DNA of 64,000 nt from Ruegeria lacuscaerulensis (GCF_013031245.1 NZ_WPZL01000019.1:1-64000), one strand, 5' to 3'; positions 8,286 through 18,153 are shown, counted from the first letter of the stretch. Numbers and translations are program-made. Notes: generated by a model from the sequence alone, not told the origin.

Positions 8286-8302
8286 CCCGGCCTTTGGCCG
8301 GG
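8286..8302 (+). terminator. Short GC hairpin between ppk2 and the MATE gene
   Basis: CCCGGCC at 8286-8292 pairs perfectly with GGCCGGG at 8296-8302 around TTT. No T-run follows, so it is a weak terminator or an mRNA-end or attenuator-like structure rather than a standard terminator. It ends 15 bases before the MATE start. Confidence 0.35.
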
Positions 8303-8317
8303 CATAAGGCTGATGCG

Positions 8318-9682
8318 ATGAATAAAGTGATGACATATCGCGCCCATTTCCGGGCCATTGCTGTGCTAGGCCTGCCGCTGATCGGCGGTCATCTGGCGCA
8401 GTTTGCCATTGGTCTGACAGACACGATCATGCTGGGCTGGTACGGGGTGGAGGCGCTGGCCGCAGTGACACTGGCCAGCAGCTTTTACTTTGTGCTGTTC
8501 CTGTTCGGGGGCGGCTTTGGTCTGGCAGTCATGCCGATGGTTGCGACAGCCGCCGCCGAAGAAGACGAAACCAGCATCCGCCGCTCGACCCGTATGGGGC
8601 TGTGGCTGTCGCTGCTATATGCGATGCTAGTGATACCTTTGCTTTGGTGGTCTCTCCCGATCCTGATCGCGACAAAGCAGGACCCGCAAGTCGCCGAAAC
8701 TGCGTCGGAATACCTTCGGATTGCAGGGTGGGGATTGTTCCCGGCGCTGGTGGTCATGGTGCTGAAATCCTATCTTGCGGCGTTGGAGCGAACGCAGATC
8801 GTTCTGTGGATCACTGTCGCCGCAGCGGTGGTCAATGGGCTGACCAACTATGCGCTGATCTTTGGCAATTGGGGCGCACCGGAACTGGGCGTGATGGGGG
8901 CGGCCATCGCGTCGGTGGTAACGCAGATGGTATCGCTGGTCGCTGTCGTGATCTATGCCGTGCGCGTTTTGCCAGAGCACAACCTGTTCCAACGGTTCTG
9001 GCGCCCGGATTGGGAGATGTTGTTCAGCGTCCTGCGATTGGGGATTCCCATAGGATTGACCTTGCTCGCCGAGGTTTCATTATTTGCCATGTCGGCTTTC
9101 ATGATGGGGTGGATCGGACAGGTTTCGCTTGCCGCCCATGGTATTGCGCTGAACCTGGCCTCGGCCACCTTCATGGTTCATCTGGGGCTTTCAAACGCGG
9201 CCACAATCCGCGCCGGGAACGCCCTGGGCCGAAAAGACCGACCGCATCTTGAAAAAGGTGCAATCGCGGTGACGGGGATGTCTCTGATCGTATCTGTCAT
9301 GACGGTCACCCTATTCCTGACCTGCGCCGAGCCGCTGATTTCCACATTTGTAGAGCCCGATGACCCTCAACGTCCTGAGATTCTGGCAATCGGTACCGGC
9401 CTGCTGGCCATGGCGGCCCTGTTCCAGCTGGTGGACGGTGCGCAGGTGATCGCGTTGGGCCTGCTACGTGGGTTGCAGGATGCCAAAGTTCCGATGGTGA
9501 TGGCCGGGCTCAGCTATTGGGTCGTGGGGATTCCAGCCTCATATTTCTTTGGCTTCGTACAGAACATGGGCGGGATCGGTATCTGGCTGGGCCTTGTACT
9601 AGGCCTTGCCTGCGCGGCGGTCTTGTTGATGTCGCGGTTCTGGTTGCGCTCGGTCCGCGCCATAGGAGTGCCGGCTGAATAA
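8318..9682 (+). CDS. MATE-family efflux transporter
   Basis: The 454-residue protein has twelve hydrophobic segments in two six-helix halves, the MATE fold. Characteristic stretches are LIGGHLAQFAIGLTDTIMLG near residue 20-40 and, in the second half, HGIALNLASATFMVHLGLSNAATIRAGNALG near 260-290. It is of the NorM/DinF type, exporting cationic compounds by Na+ or H+ antiport across the inner membrane. The ATG at 8318 is preferred, with AAGG upstream, over a TTG 12 codons earlier. Substrate is unknown. Confidence 0.9.
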   Translation: MNKVMTYRAHFRAIAVLGLPLIGGHLAQFAIGLTDTIMLGWYGVEALAAVTLASSFYFVLFLFGGGFGLAVMPMVATAAAEEDETSIRRSTRMGLWLSLLYAMLVIPLLWWSLPILIATKQDPQVAETASEYLRIAGWGLFPALVVMVLKSYLAALERTQIVLWITVAAAVVNGLTNYALIFGNWGAPELGVMGAAIASVVTQMVSLVAVVIYAVRVLPEHNLFQRFWRPDWEMLFSVLRLGIPIGLTLLAEVSLFAMSAFMMGWIGQVSLAAHGIALNLASATFMVHLGLSNAATIRAGNALGRKDRPHLEKGAIAVTGMSLIVSVMTVTLFLTCAEPLISTFVEPDDPQRPEILAIGTGLLAMAALFQLVDGAQVIALGLLRGLQDAKVPMVMAGLSYWVVGIPASYFFGFVQNMGGIGIWLGLVLGLACAAVLLMSRFWLRSVRAIGVPAE

Positions 9683-9691
9683 CGCAGCCTG

Positions 9692-10093
9692 TCAACCCTT
9701 GCTCAGCCGGTCCGCCTTTTTGCGCACCAGAACGGTGCGCAGATCATGCATCGCCATTAACAGGCGGTCGGTGACGTCCTCAAGCTGTTCCTCCGTCGCC
9801 TTGGACTGTGCCCATTGCGTGGTCAGGTTCAGGTTATCCACGGCGCGGTGAATGTCGTCGATGTCGCGTTGCGCCAACAGAGCTTTGCGCTCTTTCATCC
9901 AACGCGCGATTTCGGCCTGGTCCGCCTCGGACAAAGTGCGCTGCCCTTGCGGCTTCACCTCTCCGTTGCGGATGTTTATCACGGCAATCTGATCCATCTC
10001 GATCCGGCGCTGACGGTTTTCGGTGTCGATCCTGAAAACCGCGGCACCGTTCTCGCGGACACGGAAATAGTATTCTGGCAGCTCTGCGGTCAT
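9692..10093 (-). CDS. Conserved hypothetical protein downstream of the aminotransferase
   Basis: A 133-residue soluble protein with no signal peptide. The first ~40 residues look like small beta strands (YYFRVRENGAAVFRIDTENRQRRIEMDQIAVINIRNGEV); the rest is charged helix, probably coiled coil (SEADQAEIARWMKERKALL onward). It starts 14 bases after the aminotransferase stop with GGAGG before the ATG, so it is likely the second gene of that transcript. I recognise no named domain. Confidence 0.7.
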   Translation of the reverse strand: MTAELPEYYFRVRENGAAVFRIDTENRQRRIEMDQIAVINIRNGEVKPQGQRTLSEADQAEIARWMKERKALLAQRDIDDIHRAVDNLNLTTQWAQSKATEEQLEDVTDRLLMAMHDLRTVLVRKKADRLSKG

Positions 10094-10106
10094 GGGAGGC
10101 CTCCGG

Positions 10107-11330
<1,224 letters not shown>

Positions 11331-11400
11331 TCAACCTGTCTGTCATAGGGTGCGCCCGAATGACGATCAAGCGATATGAATTATGGAATTGGAGAGCCCG

Positions 11401-11793
11401 ATGACTGACGAATACGACTGGTATGGACCGGACGCGGCAACATTCGGGGATCGGCTGGCAGGTGCGCGCGAAGCGGCGGGTATGACACAATCACAGATGG
11501 CACGGCGGCTTGGGGTCAAAAAGGCAACTATAGCGGCGTGGGAGAACGACCTGTCCGAGCCGCGTGCGAACCGCCTGTCGATGATGGCGGGCATGGTCAA
11601 CGTGTCGATCATGTGGCTGCTGACCGGCGAAGGCGAGGGTATGGATGCCCCCCAGGAAATCGAAGAGGGCGCGCCCGAGTTGGCAGATGTCGTGGCCGAG
11701 TTGCGCTCGATCCGCGGTGAAATGCGGGCCAGCGCCGAACGCGCGGCGCGACTGGAAAAAAGGCTGCGTCTGATGCTGGAGGAGGCGCAGTGA
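11401..11793 (+). CDS. XRE-family helix-turn-helix regulator
   Basis: A 130-residue protein with an N-terminal XRE-type HTH at about residues 18-70 (FGDRLAGAREAAGMTQSQMA, then LGVKKATIAAWENDLSEPR). A WLLTGEGEGMDAP segment and a C-terminal charged helix follow, probably for dimerisation. The ATG at 11401 has GGAGAG upstream and is preferred over one six codons earlier. It is divergent from the aminotransferase and its stop overlaps the GTG of the sdhE gene by four bases, so the two are co-translated. Target unknown. Confidence 0.85.
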   Translation: MTDEYDWYGPDAATFGDRLAGAREAAGMTQSQMARRLGVKKATIAAWENDLSEPRANRLSMMAGMVNVSIMWLLTGEGEGMDAPQEIEEGAPELADVVAELRSIRGEMRASAERAARLEKRLRLMLEEAQ

Positions 11794-12047
11794 CCGAAGC
11801 CCGGGACATCAGGATCAAGCGACTGAAAATGCGGTCTATGCGGCGGGGGATCAAGGAAATGGACCTGATCCTTTCCGCCTATGCCGAGAGGAACCTGGCA
11901 GCCATGAATCCTGTCAGGCTGGATACTTACGAAGCACTGCTGCACGAGAATGACCAGGACCTCTACCAGTGGGTGACAGGGCAGGTTCCGGCACCCGAGA
12001 GTTTTGCGACCCTCATCTCTGATATCGCGCAGACCTTTCAAAAATAA
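11790..12047 (+). CDS. sdhE: FAD assembly factor SdhE (DUF339)
   Basis: The 85-residue protein has the SdhE fold signature: SMRRGIKEMDLILSAYAERNL near residue 12-32 with the conserved RGxxE that helps attach FAD covalently to succinate dehydrogenase SdhA. DQDLYQWVTGQVPAPE near 54 completes the family pattern, and the length is typical. The GTG start overlaps the TGA of the XRE gene. Action is in the cytoplasm on SdhA before complex assembly. Confidence 0.9.
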   Translation: MTEARDIRIKRLKMRSMRRGIKEMDLILSAYAERNLAAMNPVRLDTYEALLHENDQDLYQWVTGQVPAPESFATLISDIAQTFQK

Positions 12048-12125
12048 AAGAAAGACCCGCTTAACTGATTTTTCGGGATTTCGATTCATGCTGCCTGAAA
12101 CAGCGCGACTGAATCGGAGGATCGG

Positions 12126-12623
12126 ATGAGTATGGAAATGCAGGTCTCCGCGCCGGAAACCAGGGGTTTCATGACCAGCTATCTTGAGGCGCTTGCTTTG
12201 GTGGAGCGGCTGCACCGCCTGCTGCTGGATGTCATCAAGGATGAGTTTGAACGCGTAGGCGTGCTGGAAATCAACGCCGTGCAGGCCTTGTTACTCTTTA
12301 ATATCGGTGATCATGAGGTAACCGCTGGTGAGTTGAAAAGCCGTGGGTATTACCAGGGCAGCAATGTCAGCTACAACCTCAAGAAACTGGTCGAAATGGG
12401 CTATATGCATCACCAACGATGCGAGATTGACCGGCGCTCGGTCCGGGTGCGGCTGACGCCGCGCGGACGGGAAGTCCGCGATACTGTGGCCGAGCTGTTT
12501 TCGCGCCATGCAAAAGGGCTGCAGACTCGCGGCGTGTTGGGGCTGGAAGGTATCGAAGACATCACTACGTCACTGCGCCGGGTCGAACGGTACTGGACCG
12601 ACCAGATCCGCTATATCTATTGA
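12126..12623 (+). CDS. LdtR-like MarR-type winged-helix regulator
   Basis: The 165-residue protein has a MarR-type winged helix. SYLEALALVERLHRLLLDVI and EINAVQALLLFNIGDHEVTAGELKSRGY make up the N-terminal helix and first HTH half. YQGSNVSYNLKKLVEMGYMHH is the recognition helix near 78-98, and DRRSVRVRLTPRGREV is the wing. This combination matches alphaproteobacterial LdtR regulators, which control an L,D-transpeptidase and stress genes. The ATG has GGAGGATCGG upstream. The last 54 bases overlap, antisense, the end of a DUF1194 gene. Confidence 0.8.
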   Translation: MSMEMQVSAPETRGFMTSYLEALALVERLHRLLLDVIKDEFERVGVLEINAVQALLLFNIGDHEVTAGELKSRGYYQGSNVSYNLKKLVEMGYMHHQRCEIDRRSVRVRLTPRGREVRDTVAELFSRHAKGLQTRGVLGLEGIEDITTSLRRVERYWTDQIRYIY

Positions 12624-13346
12624 CCTTGTACGCACAAATTCGCCGTTGTCGGACAACGCCAGCCCCTCCAGTTCACGGATCAGTTTCCGGGTCATGGCCT
12701 CTTCATAGGCTTCAAAGCCCAGAGCGACCTCGACAAAGGCATTGGGGCCTAGGATGACCCATGCGTTGAAATAGGCAGACAGTTCGCCGACCTGCACGTA
12801 CTGCCTGTCGCCAAGATTGGAGCCGTCCGTTCCAATGACCAGCCCGTTGATGGTGATGCCCGATGACTGCAAGGTGCTTTTGACCTGACGCGGGTGCGGT
12901 CCCAGATTGTGCTTTCCGTCCCCAGAAAGATCCAGCGTACGTTTCCAGCACCTGGGTTGTTGCGACAGCAACTCCTCTCCAAACAACATCGCAGATCCGA
13001 CTGCGGTACCCCGCGGGGCGCTGCTGCGCTCTGTCTGGTTCAGCAGCGAGCTTATGTCTTCGAGATCGCGCGCAGATCGTAATTCGGCCCAGTTCAGCAA
13101 CAGGCGCTGATGGCCGGTCTCGCTCCATTCGTAGACAGCCAGACGGACTGGTGTTGTTGTGTCTGCCAGGATCAGCTCTGCCACCTCGGGCCGTCGCAAT
13201 GCCGCCGCCAAACCATCAAGCTGCAATCGGTATTCTCTGCTGTCGACAGAACCAGACACATCCAGTCCCAAAGCCAGAGCCTGCCTGCATTCAGATGCGG
13301 CCGAACTGGCGACCAGGCATAAGATGGCTGCGAAAGCGCGTATCAC
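12570..13346 (-). CDS. Secreted DUF1194 protein (VWA-like), copy 2
   Basis: A 258-residue protein with a signal peptide (MIRAFAAILCLVASSAAS) and a DUF1194 domain, a von Willebrand A-like fold. The metal-site motif DVSGSVD is near residue 29, RLAVYEWS near 68 and DLSGDGKHNLGPHPR near 142. Function in the periplasm is unknown, but VWA-type domains usually bind protein partners through a metal. It starts four bases inside its paralog, so the pair is co-translated. Its final 18 codons are antisense to the LdtR-like gene, which is unusual. Confidence 0.85.
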   Translation of the reverse strand: MIRAFAAILCLVASSAASECRQALALGLDVSGSVDSREYRLQLDGLAAALRRPEVAELILADTTTPVRLAVYEWSETGHQRLLLNWAELRSARDLEDISSLLNQTERSSAPRGTAVGSAMLFGEELLSQQPRCWKRTLDLSGDGKHNLGPHPRQVKSTLQSSGITINGLVIGTDGSNLGDRQYVQVGELSAYFNAWVILGPNAFVEVALGFEAYEEAMTRKLIRELEGLALSDNGEFVRTRSIDIADLVGPVPFDPAQ

Positions 13347-14047
13347 TTCTGCCCGGCGTCCCCTAGCGCACCGATTTGCAGGCCCTTCAATTCGCGCTCC
13401 AGCTTGCGGCGCATGGCGCGTTCGAAATCCTCGAACCCCTGTGCTATTTCCAGAAAGGCACCGGGGCCGTGCAGGACGATGTTTTTGAAGAATGGGATCA
13501 GATACAATTCGCCTTCGAAATCGGCAGCGTTGATGACCAAACCGTTGACCACCGTGTTTTCAAAGGGAAAGTGCCGGTAGGCTGAATCCGGGCCATACCC
13601 ATCGTTGTTTGACCCATCCCCCGAAAGGTCGATGGTCTGGAACAAACAACGTGGTGCCTGCTGCATCAATGTCGCTCCGAATGCCAGCGCGTAGCCCATC
13701 GCTGTGGCCGAACCACTGTCGGACCGGACGGATTGCTGTACTGTCGAGGCCGCCAGCAGCAGATCAGCCTCGGTATTGATCATCGTCCAGTTCAGAATAA
13801 CGCGCTGAGTTGTGCGACCGCTCCATTCATACACGGCCAGAGCAACCGGCATGGGGGACGAGAAGAACGCCTCGGTCACCTCCGGCGACACCAGGGCCGC
13901 CGCCAGCCCCTGTCGCTGCAGGGCGTCTTCGGTCGCGTCTACTGAGGTCGAGATGTCCATAGCCAAAGCCAAGGCCAGGCGGCAGGTTTCCGCCCGAAGG
14001 GGGCTGGCCAGCATGGCTAGCCCCAACGCTATCAGCCAGCGGATCAC
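13343..14047 (-). CDS. Secreted DUF1194 protein (VWA-like), copy 1
   Basis: A 234-residue paralog of the following gene, with a signal peptide (MIRWLIALGLAMLASPLRAE), a MIDAS-like DISTSVD near residue 30, ALAVYEWSGRTTQR near 70, and DLSGDGSNNDGYGPD near 143. The middle and C-terminal parts align with the neighbour (NGLVI, GPNAFVEVA versus GPGAFLEIAQGFEDFE). The 4-base overlaps on both sides place it between the glyoxalase-type gene and the second DUF1194 gene in one operon. The role of the pair is unknown. Confidence 0.85.
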   Translation of the reverse strand: MIRWLIALGLAMLASPLRAETCRLALALAMDISTSVDATEDALQRQGLAAALVSPEVTEAFFSSPMPVALAVYEWSGRTTQRVILNWTMINTEADLLLAASTVQQSVRSDSGSATAMGYALAFGATLMQQAPRCLFQTIDLSGDGSNNDGYGPDSAYRHFPFENTVVNGLVINAADFEGELYLIPFFKNIVLHGPGAFLEIAQGFEDFERAMRRKLERELKGLQIGALGDAGQK

Positions 14048-14472
14048 CAGTGGCCGGTGCTTGCCATGCTGGCCCAGGGTTCGGCGGGCTCCAGCGCGTC
14101 CCCGTTCTGCAGCAACTCAACCGAGATATTGTCGGGCGAGCGAACAAACGCCATGCGTCCATCGCGGGGCGGGCGGTTGATCACCACGCCATTGTCCTGC
14201 AGGTGCCGGCACGTTTCGTAGATATCGTCGACGCCATAAGCGAGATGCCCAAAATGCCGGCTGTCGCCGGGCAATTCGTCGTCACCATCCCAGTTATAGG
14301 TCAGCTCGATTGGCCGATCCTCCTGTCCCGGGGGCGCCATGAAGATCAGGGAAAATCTGCCAGCCTCGCTGTCGTACCGGCGCGTTTCCTTCAGGCCCAA
14401 CAACTTATAAAACGCCATCGACCTCTCCAGATCCTTCACGCGGACCATTGTGTGAAGATATGTCAGCCCCAT
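14044..14472 (-). CDS. gloA: Lactoylglutathione lyase (glyoxalase I) family protein
   Basis: A 142-residue VOC-fold protein: LTYLHTMVRVKDLERSMAFYKLLGLKETRR at the N-terminus, IELTYNWDGDD near 75, HFGHLAYGVDDIYETC near 92, and SPDNISVELLQNG near 111. The two metal-ligand pairs expected in glyoxalase I are visible (His7 and the Glu in IELTYNW; the His in FGHLAYGV and the Glu in SVELL). It would isomerise the methylglyoxal-glutathione adduct to S-lactoylglutathione in the cytoplasm. It is the first gene of an operon with the two DUF1194 genes. Confidence 0.85.
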   Translation of the reverse strand: MGLTYLHTMVRVKDLERSMAFYKLLGLKETRRYDSEAGRFSLIFMAPPGQEDRPIELTYNWDGDDELPGDSRHFGHLAYGVDDIYETCRHLQDNGVVINRPPRDGRMAFVRSPDNISVELLQNGDALEPAEPWASMASTGHW

Positions 14473-14647
14473 TGCGGCTTCCTTTCTAATCAGGTGATGC
14501 GCTGCAGCTTAGCGCGCGGACAATGCGTGTCGAGGGGCAGGGCGGACACAATTTGGAATTTGCGATGCTGGGTGCACATGTCGCGGTTCCGGTCATGGAA
14601 TTGGCGAGATATAGTGGTAGGCGACTCATTGCTGGAAAGGAACTTTC

Positions 14648-15559
14648 ATGCCGCTGTCCTCTGACCAACTGGCCGAGATCGAAGAGCAAAGGGCGCAATC
14701 GCATCCAACACGCCGCGTTGTGGCTGCGGGAATGGAAGATCATCTGTACACGGCACATCAGGTGCTGGACCACGGCTTTGTGCGCGTGATCGACTATATG
14801 GGCGACGACGCGGCGATCTGTCAGGCGGCGCGGGTGTCGTACGGCAAAGGCACTAAGTCGGTGCAGAACGATGAGGGCCTGATCCGTTATCTGATGCGCC
14901 ACTGGCATTCGACTCCGTTCGAGATGTGCGAGATCAAGTTGCACGTCAAACTTCCGGTTTTTGTGGCCCGACAGTGGATCAGGCACCGCACGGCGAACGT
15001 GAACGAGTATTCGGCGCGCTATTCCATTCTGGACCGCGAATTCTACATTCCTGCGCCTGACAACGTTGCCGCCCAGTCCGAGGTGAACAATCAGGGCAGA
15101 GGCGATGCCCTCCAAGGTGAAGAGGCTGCCCGCGTATTGGATATCCTCAAGGCGGACAGCGCCCGCTGCTACGACAATTATGAGTCGATGATCAGCCAGG
15201 ACAACCAGCAGGGGCTGGCGCGTGAACTGGCGCGGATGAACCTGCCTGCGAATATCTATACGCAGTGGTACTGGAAGGTAGATCTGCACAACCTGTTCCA
15301 CTTCCTCCGTCTGCGCGCCGACCCGCACGCCCAGTACGAAATCCGGGTTTATGCGGATACCATGTGCAAGATTGTCGCCGATTGGGTGCCCTTCGCCTAT
15401 AGGGCGTTCGAAGATTACCGCCTTGGCGCGGTAAATCTGTCGGCTCAAATGGTCGACAGCTTGCGCAGAATGTTGGCGGGCGAGGCGGTCACGCAGGAAA
15501 ACTCGGGCATGACTGCACGGGAGTGGCGCGAGTTCGAGGCCGTCATTCGCAATGGCTGA
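14648..15559 (+). CDS. thyX: Flavin-dependent thymidylate synthase
   Basis: The 303-residue protein carries the ThyX motif, [15 protein letters not shown], near residue 116-130, with [13 protein letters not shown] context and [22 protein letters not shown] before it. ThyX makes dTMP from dUMP using FAD, NADPH and methylenetetrahydrofolate in the cytoplasm. C-terminal [22 protein letters not shown] is also typical. AAGGA precedes the ATG. Convergent with the cold-shock gene, with a hairpin-rich spacer between. Confidence 0.95.
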   Translation: MPLSSDQLAEIEEQRAQSHPTRRVVAAGMEDHLYTAHQVLDHGFVRVIDYMGDDAAICQAARVSYGKGTKSVQNDEGLIRYLMRHWHSTPFEMCEIKLHVKLPVFVARQWIRHRTANVNEYSARYSILDREFYIPAPDNVAAQSEVNNQGRGDALQGEEAARVLDILKADSARCYDNYESMISQDNQQGLARELARMNLPANIYTQWYWKVDLHNLFHFLRLRADPHAQYEIRVYADTMCKIVADWVPFAYRAFEDYRLGAVNLSAQMVDSLRRMLAGEAVTQENSGMTAREWREFEAVIRNG

Positions 15560-15602
15560 TCACGCACGCCGTGCTTCATTGCGATGGGAAAAAACCAGTA
15601 GG

Positions 15603-15629
15603 CTCGCGCCAAAATTAATCCGGCGCGAG
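15603..15629 (+). repeat. Perfect 8-base stem-loop after thyX
   Basis: CTCGCGCC at 15603-15610 pairs with GGCGCGAG at 15622-15629 around an AT-rich 11-base loop. There is no T-run, so it may be an mRNA-end structure or a protein-binding dyad. Confidence 0.45.
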
Positions 15630-15644
15630 GGTAAGGTTTCCAAC

Positions 15645-15690
15645 CTTTGAAAAATGGTCAACGGCCGGAAATTGGCCGTTGGCCTGTTTT
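15645..15690. terminator. Bidirectional terminator between thyX and the cold-shock gene
   Basis: CAACGGCC at 15659-15666 pairs perfectly with GGCCGTTG at 15674-15681. On the plus strand GCCTGTTTTG follows; on the minus strand ACCATTTTTC follows. It can stop both convergent transcripts. A second small stem (CCCGC/GCGGG, 15696-15710, followed by GCGTTTT) lies beside the cold-shock stop. Confidence 0.7.
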
Positions 15691-15715
15691 GGTAACCCGC
15701 AGAATGCGGGGCGTT

Positions 15716-15922
15716 TTACAGTGGCTTCAAATCAGACGCCATTTGGCGGCCGTCACGTCCGTCTTCCAACTCATACGAGACTTTCTGATTGTCAGCGAGC
15801 CCGGTCAGACCGGACCGTTCAACGGCCGAGATGTGAACAAAAACGTCCTTGCCGCCCTCGTCAGGGGCAATAAACCCATAGCCTTTAGTGGTATTAAACC
15901 ATTTCACGGTGCCAGTTGGCAT
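15716..15922 (-). CDS. CspA-family cold-shock protein
   Basis: The 68-residue cold-shock domain has RNP1 (KGYGFI, residue 13-18) and RNP2 (VFVHISAV, 27-34) after the usual GTVKWFN start. Such proteins bind single-stranded RNA or DNA and melt RNA structure. AGGAGACACGGGAA precedes the ATG on the minus strand. A ~215-base AT-rich stretch lies upstream, which may form the long leader typical of csp mRNAs. Confidence 0.95.
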   Translation of the reverse strand: MPTGTVKWFNTTKGYGFIAPDEGGKDVFVHISAVERSGLTGLADNQKVSYELEDGRDGRQMASDLKPL

Positions 15923-16138
15923 TTCCCGTGTCTCCTTCTACTTGCGCGTTGTCCCACATAATTTGTGGGGGCAGTCGTTGACGACACCGCAAAACATCAC
16001 TGCATCGCCCACACGATACGGCCCGAATTGCGTGTTTCGTCTTTTTCAACATTGCACGGTAAAGTAAAAAATCAAGAATTACCGGAAGAAGCGGGCAATT
16101 TTGCCGAAATTTGAAACAGATTCAGGAGCCACCCCAAA

Positions 16139-16456
16139 ATGCGCCTTTATGGCTTGAAAACCTGTGATTCTTGCCGCAAGGCCTTGAAATCACTGCCAGA
16201 TGCTGAGTTCGTCGATGTCCGATCCCAGGGCGTGCCAGAATCCGTGATGACAATGGCGTTGGAAACGTTCGGCGAGGCTTTGCTCAATACTCGCTCGACA
16301 ACCTGGCGTGGATTGGGCGAAGAACAGCGCGCGCGACCCGCTCTGGAATTGCTCAAGGATCATCCGACTTTGATGAAACGGCCTCTGATCGATCAAGACG
16401 GCACGCTGTTTCTGGGCTGGAGCCCGAAAATGCAGGCGGGTCTTGGCGTTACCTGA
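16139..16456 (+). CDS. ArsC/Spx-family reductase-like protein (YffB type)
   Basis: A 105-residue thioredoxin-fold protein with the redox motif in LKTCDSCRKALKSL near residue 6-19, a DVRSQGVPE segment, HPTLMKRPLI near 80-89 (the conserved Arg-Pro ArsC loop) and FLGWSP. It belongs to the short ArsC-family branch (YffB) rather than proven arsenate reductases. Its substrate is unknown. Confidence 0.8.
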   Translation: MRLYGLKTCDSCRKALKSLPDAEFVDVRSQGVPESVMTMALETFGEALLNTRSTTWRGLGEEQRARPALELLKDHPTLMKRPLIDQDGTLFLGWSPKMQAGLGVT

Positions 16457-16497
16457 ACGGGTACTTATCTGGAATGGCGCAAGTAAGAGGTTTGTGA

Positions 16498-16866
16498 ATG
16501 CGTAACGCAGCTATGATTCTGGGTGTTATCGCCGGTCTGATCGGAATGATTGTTGGCTTTTTTGGCTACGGCTATATCGAATTGATCGACCGCTACGGTG
16601 AGATTGAAGGTCTGGCAGAGCAGGTGGACAACGCGCAGATCATCCAGATTGCGTCCATCATTGCGCCCTTGCTGGCCATAGCCGGTGGAGCAATGGCCCA
16701 TGCGCGCGCGTTGGTTGGTGGGGTACTGTTGCTGATTTCAGCGGCGGGGATGTACTACGCTTTCGGGTTCAACGTGTTCACCATGTTCCCGGTGGCCTTT
16801 GCCGGCGTAGCGGGTATCCTTGGGCTGGTCGCAGGTAAACCGGACGAGCCCAAGGCGCATTTTTAG
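16498..16866 (+). CDS. Small four-helix membrane protein
   Basis: The 122-residue protein has four hydrophobic segments: AMILGVIAGLIGMIVGFFGYGYI, IIQIASIIAPLLAIAGGAMA, ARALVGGVLLLISAAGMYYAFG and FTMFPVAFAGVAGILGLVAG. A charged loop (IDRYGEIEGLAEQVDNAQ) joins the first two. It resembles small DUF4064-like inner-membrane proteins; no function is known. AAGAGG precedes the ATG. It is convergent with the DoxX gene of the bufferin operon, with one base between stops. Confidence 0.7.
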   Translation: MRNAAMILGVIAGLIGMIVGFFGYGYIELIDRYGEIEGLAEQVDNAQIIQIASIIAPLLAIAGGAMAHARALVGGVLLLISAAGMYYAFGFNVFTMFPVAFAGVAGILGLVAGKPDEPKAHF

Positions 16867-16867
16867 A

Positions 16868-17395
16868 TCATTTGATGCGCAAAACACGGTCCAGTGAAAT
16901 CGGACCTGCGCCGTTGATTACGATCACCGCAAGCAGGAAGGACCAGAGTGTCCGGTCGTCCAGCAAGCTGACGGCGTTAGTAAAGTAGCTACCCAACTCA
17001 GTACCGTGCCCGTTAACGTCCACGATCGTCTGGACCCACACAAACGCGAACATGCCCAATGCGGCGAACCTGGACAGAAGGCCTATCACGATCAATGTTG
17101 GCAGAAGAAATTCAGCCCATGTCCCGGCGACGGCAATCGCCCAATGAAAGATCCCCAGTTGAGAACTGTCGTAGCTGACCGCTTCCATCGCTTTTGGGAA
17201 AATCTGCACGTAGGCCCCGTCTGACGGGAAAAGAAACCCGAAAAAACCGCTGCCGAGCTTGGTCGTTGCCGAATTCCAGTAATAGACCAGCAGAGTTGCA
17301 GCAAAAACCAGCCGGGCCAGAGTTGGTGTCAACCAGCCAGAGGCCAGTTCCAGCCTTCCCAGGGTATTGTTGTGCAATGAGATCAGGGCAGTCAT
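16868..17395 (-). CDS. DoxX-family membrane protein, bufferin operon (BufD-like)
   Basis: A 175-residue four-helix membrane protein of the DoxX family, with LTPTLARLVFAATLLVYYWNSATTKLG near residue 22 and GTWAEFLLPTLIVIGLLSRFAALG near 90. In bufferin clusters a DoxX protein is the usual last gene. It overlaps the DUF2063 gene by four bases and is the last gene of the operon. Its precise role in metal handling or redox is not established. Confidence 0.8.
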   Translation of the reverse strand: MTALISLHNNTLGRLELASGWLTPTLARLVFAATLLVYYWNSATTKLGSGFFGFLFPSDGAYVQIFPKAMEAVSYDSSQLGIFHWAIAVAGTWAEFLLPTLIVIGLLSRFAALGMFAFVWVQTIVDVNGHGTELGSYFTNAVSLLDDRTLWSFLLAVIVINGAGPISLDRVLRIK

Positions 17396-18153
17396 GTTGC
17401 CAGCCTTTCGATAGTCACAGATGTAATTGCGCCGCCTTGCAAAAGAAGCGCCAGAGTGGCCCCAAGGTCGAATTCGGGGAATTGCGCGGCCGTTTCTTCA
17501 AACGCGCCGCCTATGGTTTGTCCGGTTTGAATGGCCGCAATCCAATCCGCGCCACCTACTGGCAGTAAGTGCGGTACAGGATCATAGTCCGGCCGGGTGA
17601 TCAGGGTATCCTCGGGTCCGGGTTGGGGTTTGGCCGCATCTTCTTCGGTGTTAAATCGCCAAATGGAAAACACCGGCCAGCCCGAGCGTAGAATGTGCAT
17701 TGACGGGGCAAACCCCAGTTTCGCCTGCATGATATCTTCGGGAGGCAGGGCCAGTGCATCGGCAGGGGCCGCTTCACTGTCCGCAGCGTGGTAAGAGCGG
17801 CGCAGTGCCAATTCCAGCCGCGCAACATCCGCGAGGTAGCCCAGATGCGAAAGCTGCTCCATTCCTCCCAGAAAGTCTGGGAACTTCTCGCCGTAAAACA
17901 TCATCAGGGGCGAGGACGGCGGGTGTTTGCGCAGGAAGATCCCCGACAAGCCATCCATGTTCTTTTGCCCCAGCAGTTTGGTGATAACCGGAAAAGCCTG
18001 ATGCATAGCTTCGGTCAAGGACACCGCCACATTGTTCCGGTACACGCTGAACCGGCGTCCGGCGGGTTGCGCCGCGGAATCCAGCAGGCCGTCCGGAATG
18101 GCTGCTGACGGGTCCAGCAATGCGGTGTGAAAGGTTGTTTGCGAGACGCTCAT
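17392..18153 (-). CDS. bufC: DUF2063 bufferin maturation partner (BufC-like)
   Basis: The 253-residue protein begins with a DUF2063 domain: [20 protein letters not shown], then [30 protein letters not shown] at about 33-62, and AAFPS-like [22 protein letters not shown] near 108. In MNIO-type RiPP systems this protein binds the precursor and brings it to the DUF692 enzyme. It overlaps both the DUF692 gene and the DoxX gene by four bases, indicating coupled translation. DNA binding, as the old domain name suggests, is unlikely. Confidence 0.85.
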   Translation of the reverse strand: MSVSQTTFHTALLDPSAAIPDGLLDSAAQPAGRRFSVYRNNVAVSLTEAMHQAFPVITKLLGQKNMDGLSGIFLRKHPPSSPLMMFYGEKFPDFLGGMEQLSHLGYLADVARLELALRRSYHAADSEAAPADALALPPEDIMQAKLGFAPSMHILRSGWPVFSIWRFNTEEDAAKPQPGPEDTLITRPDYDPVPHLLPVGGADWIAAIQTGQTIGGAFEETAAQFPEFDLGATLALLLQGGAITSVTIERLAT

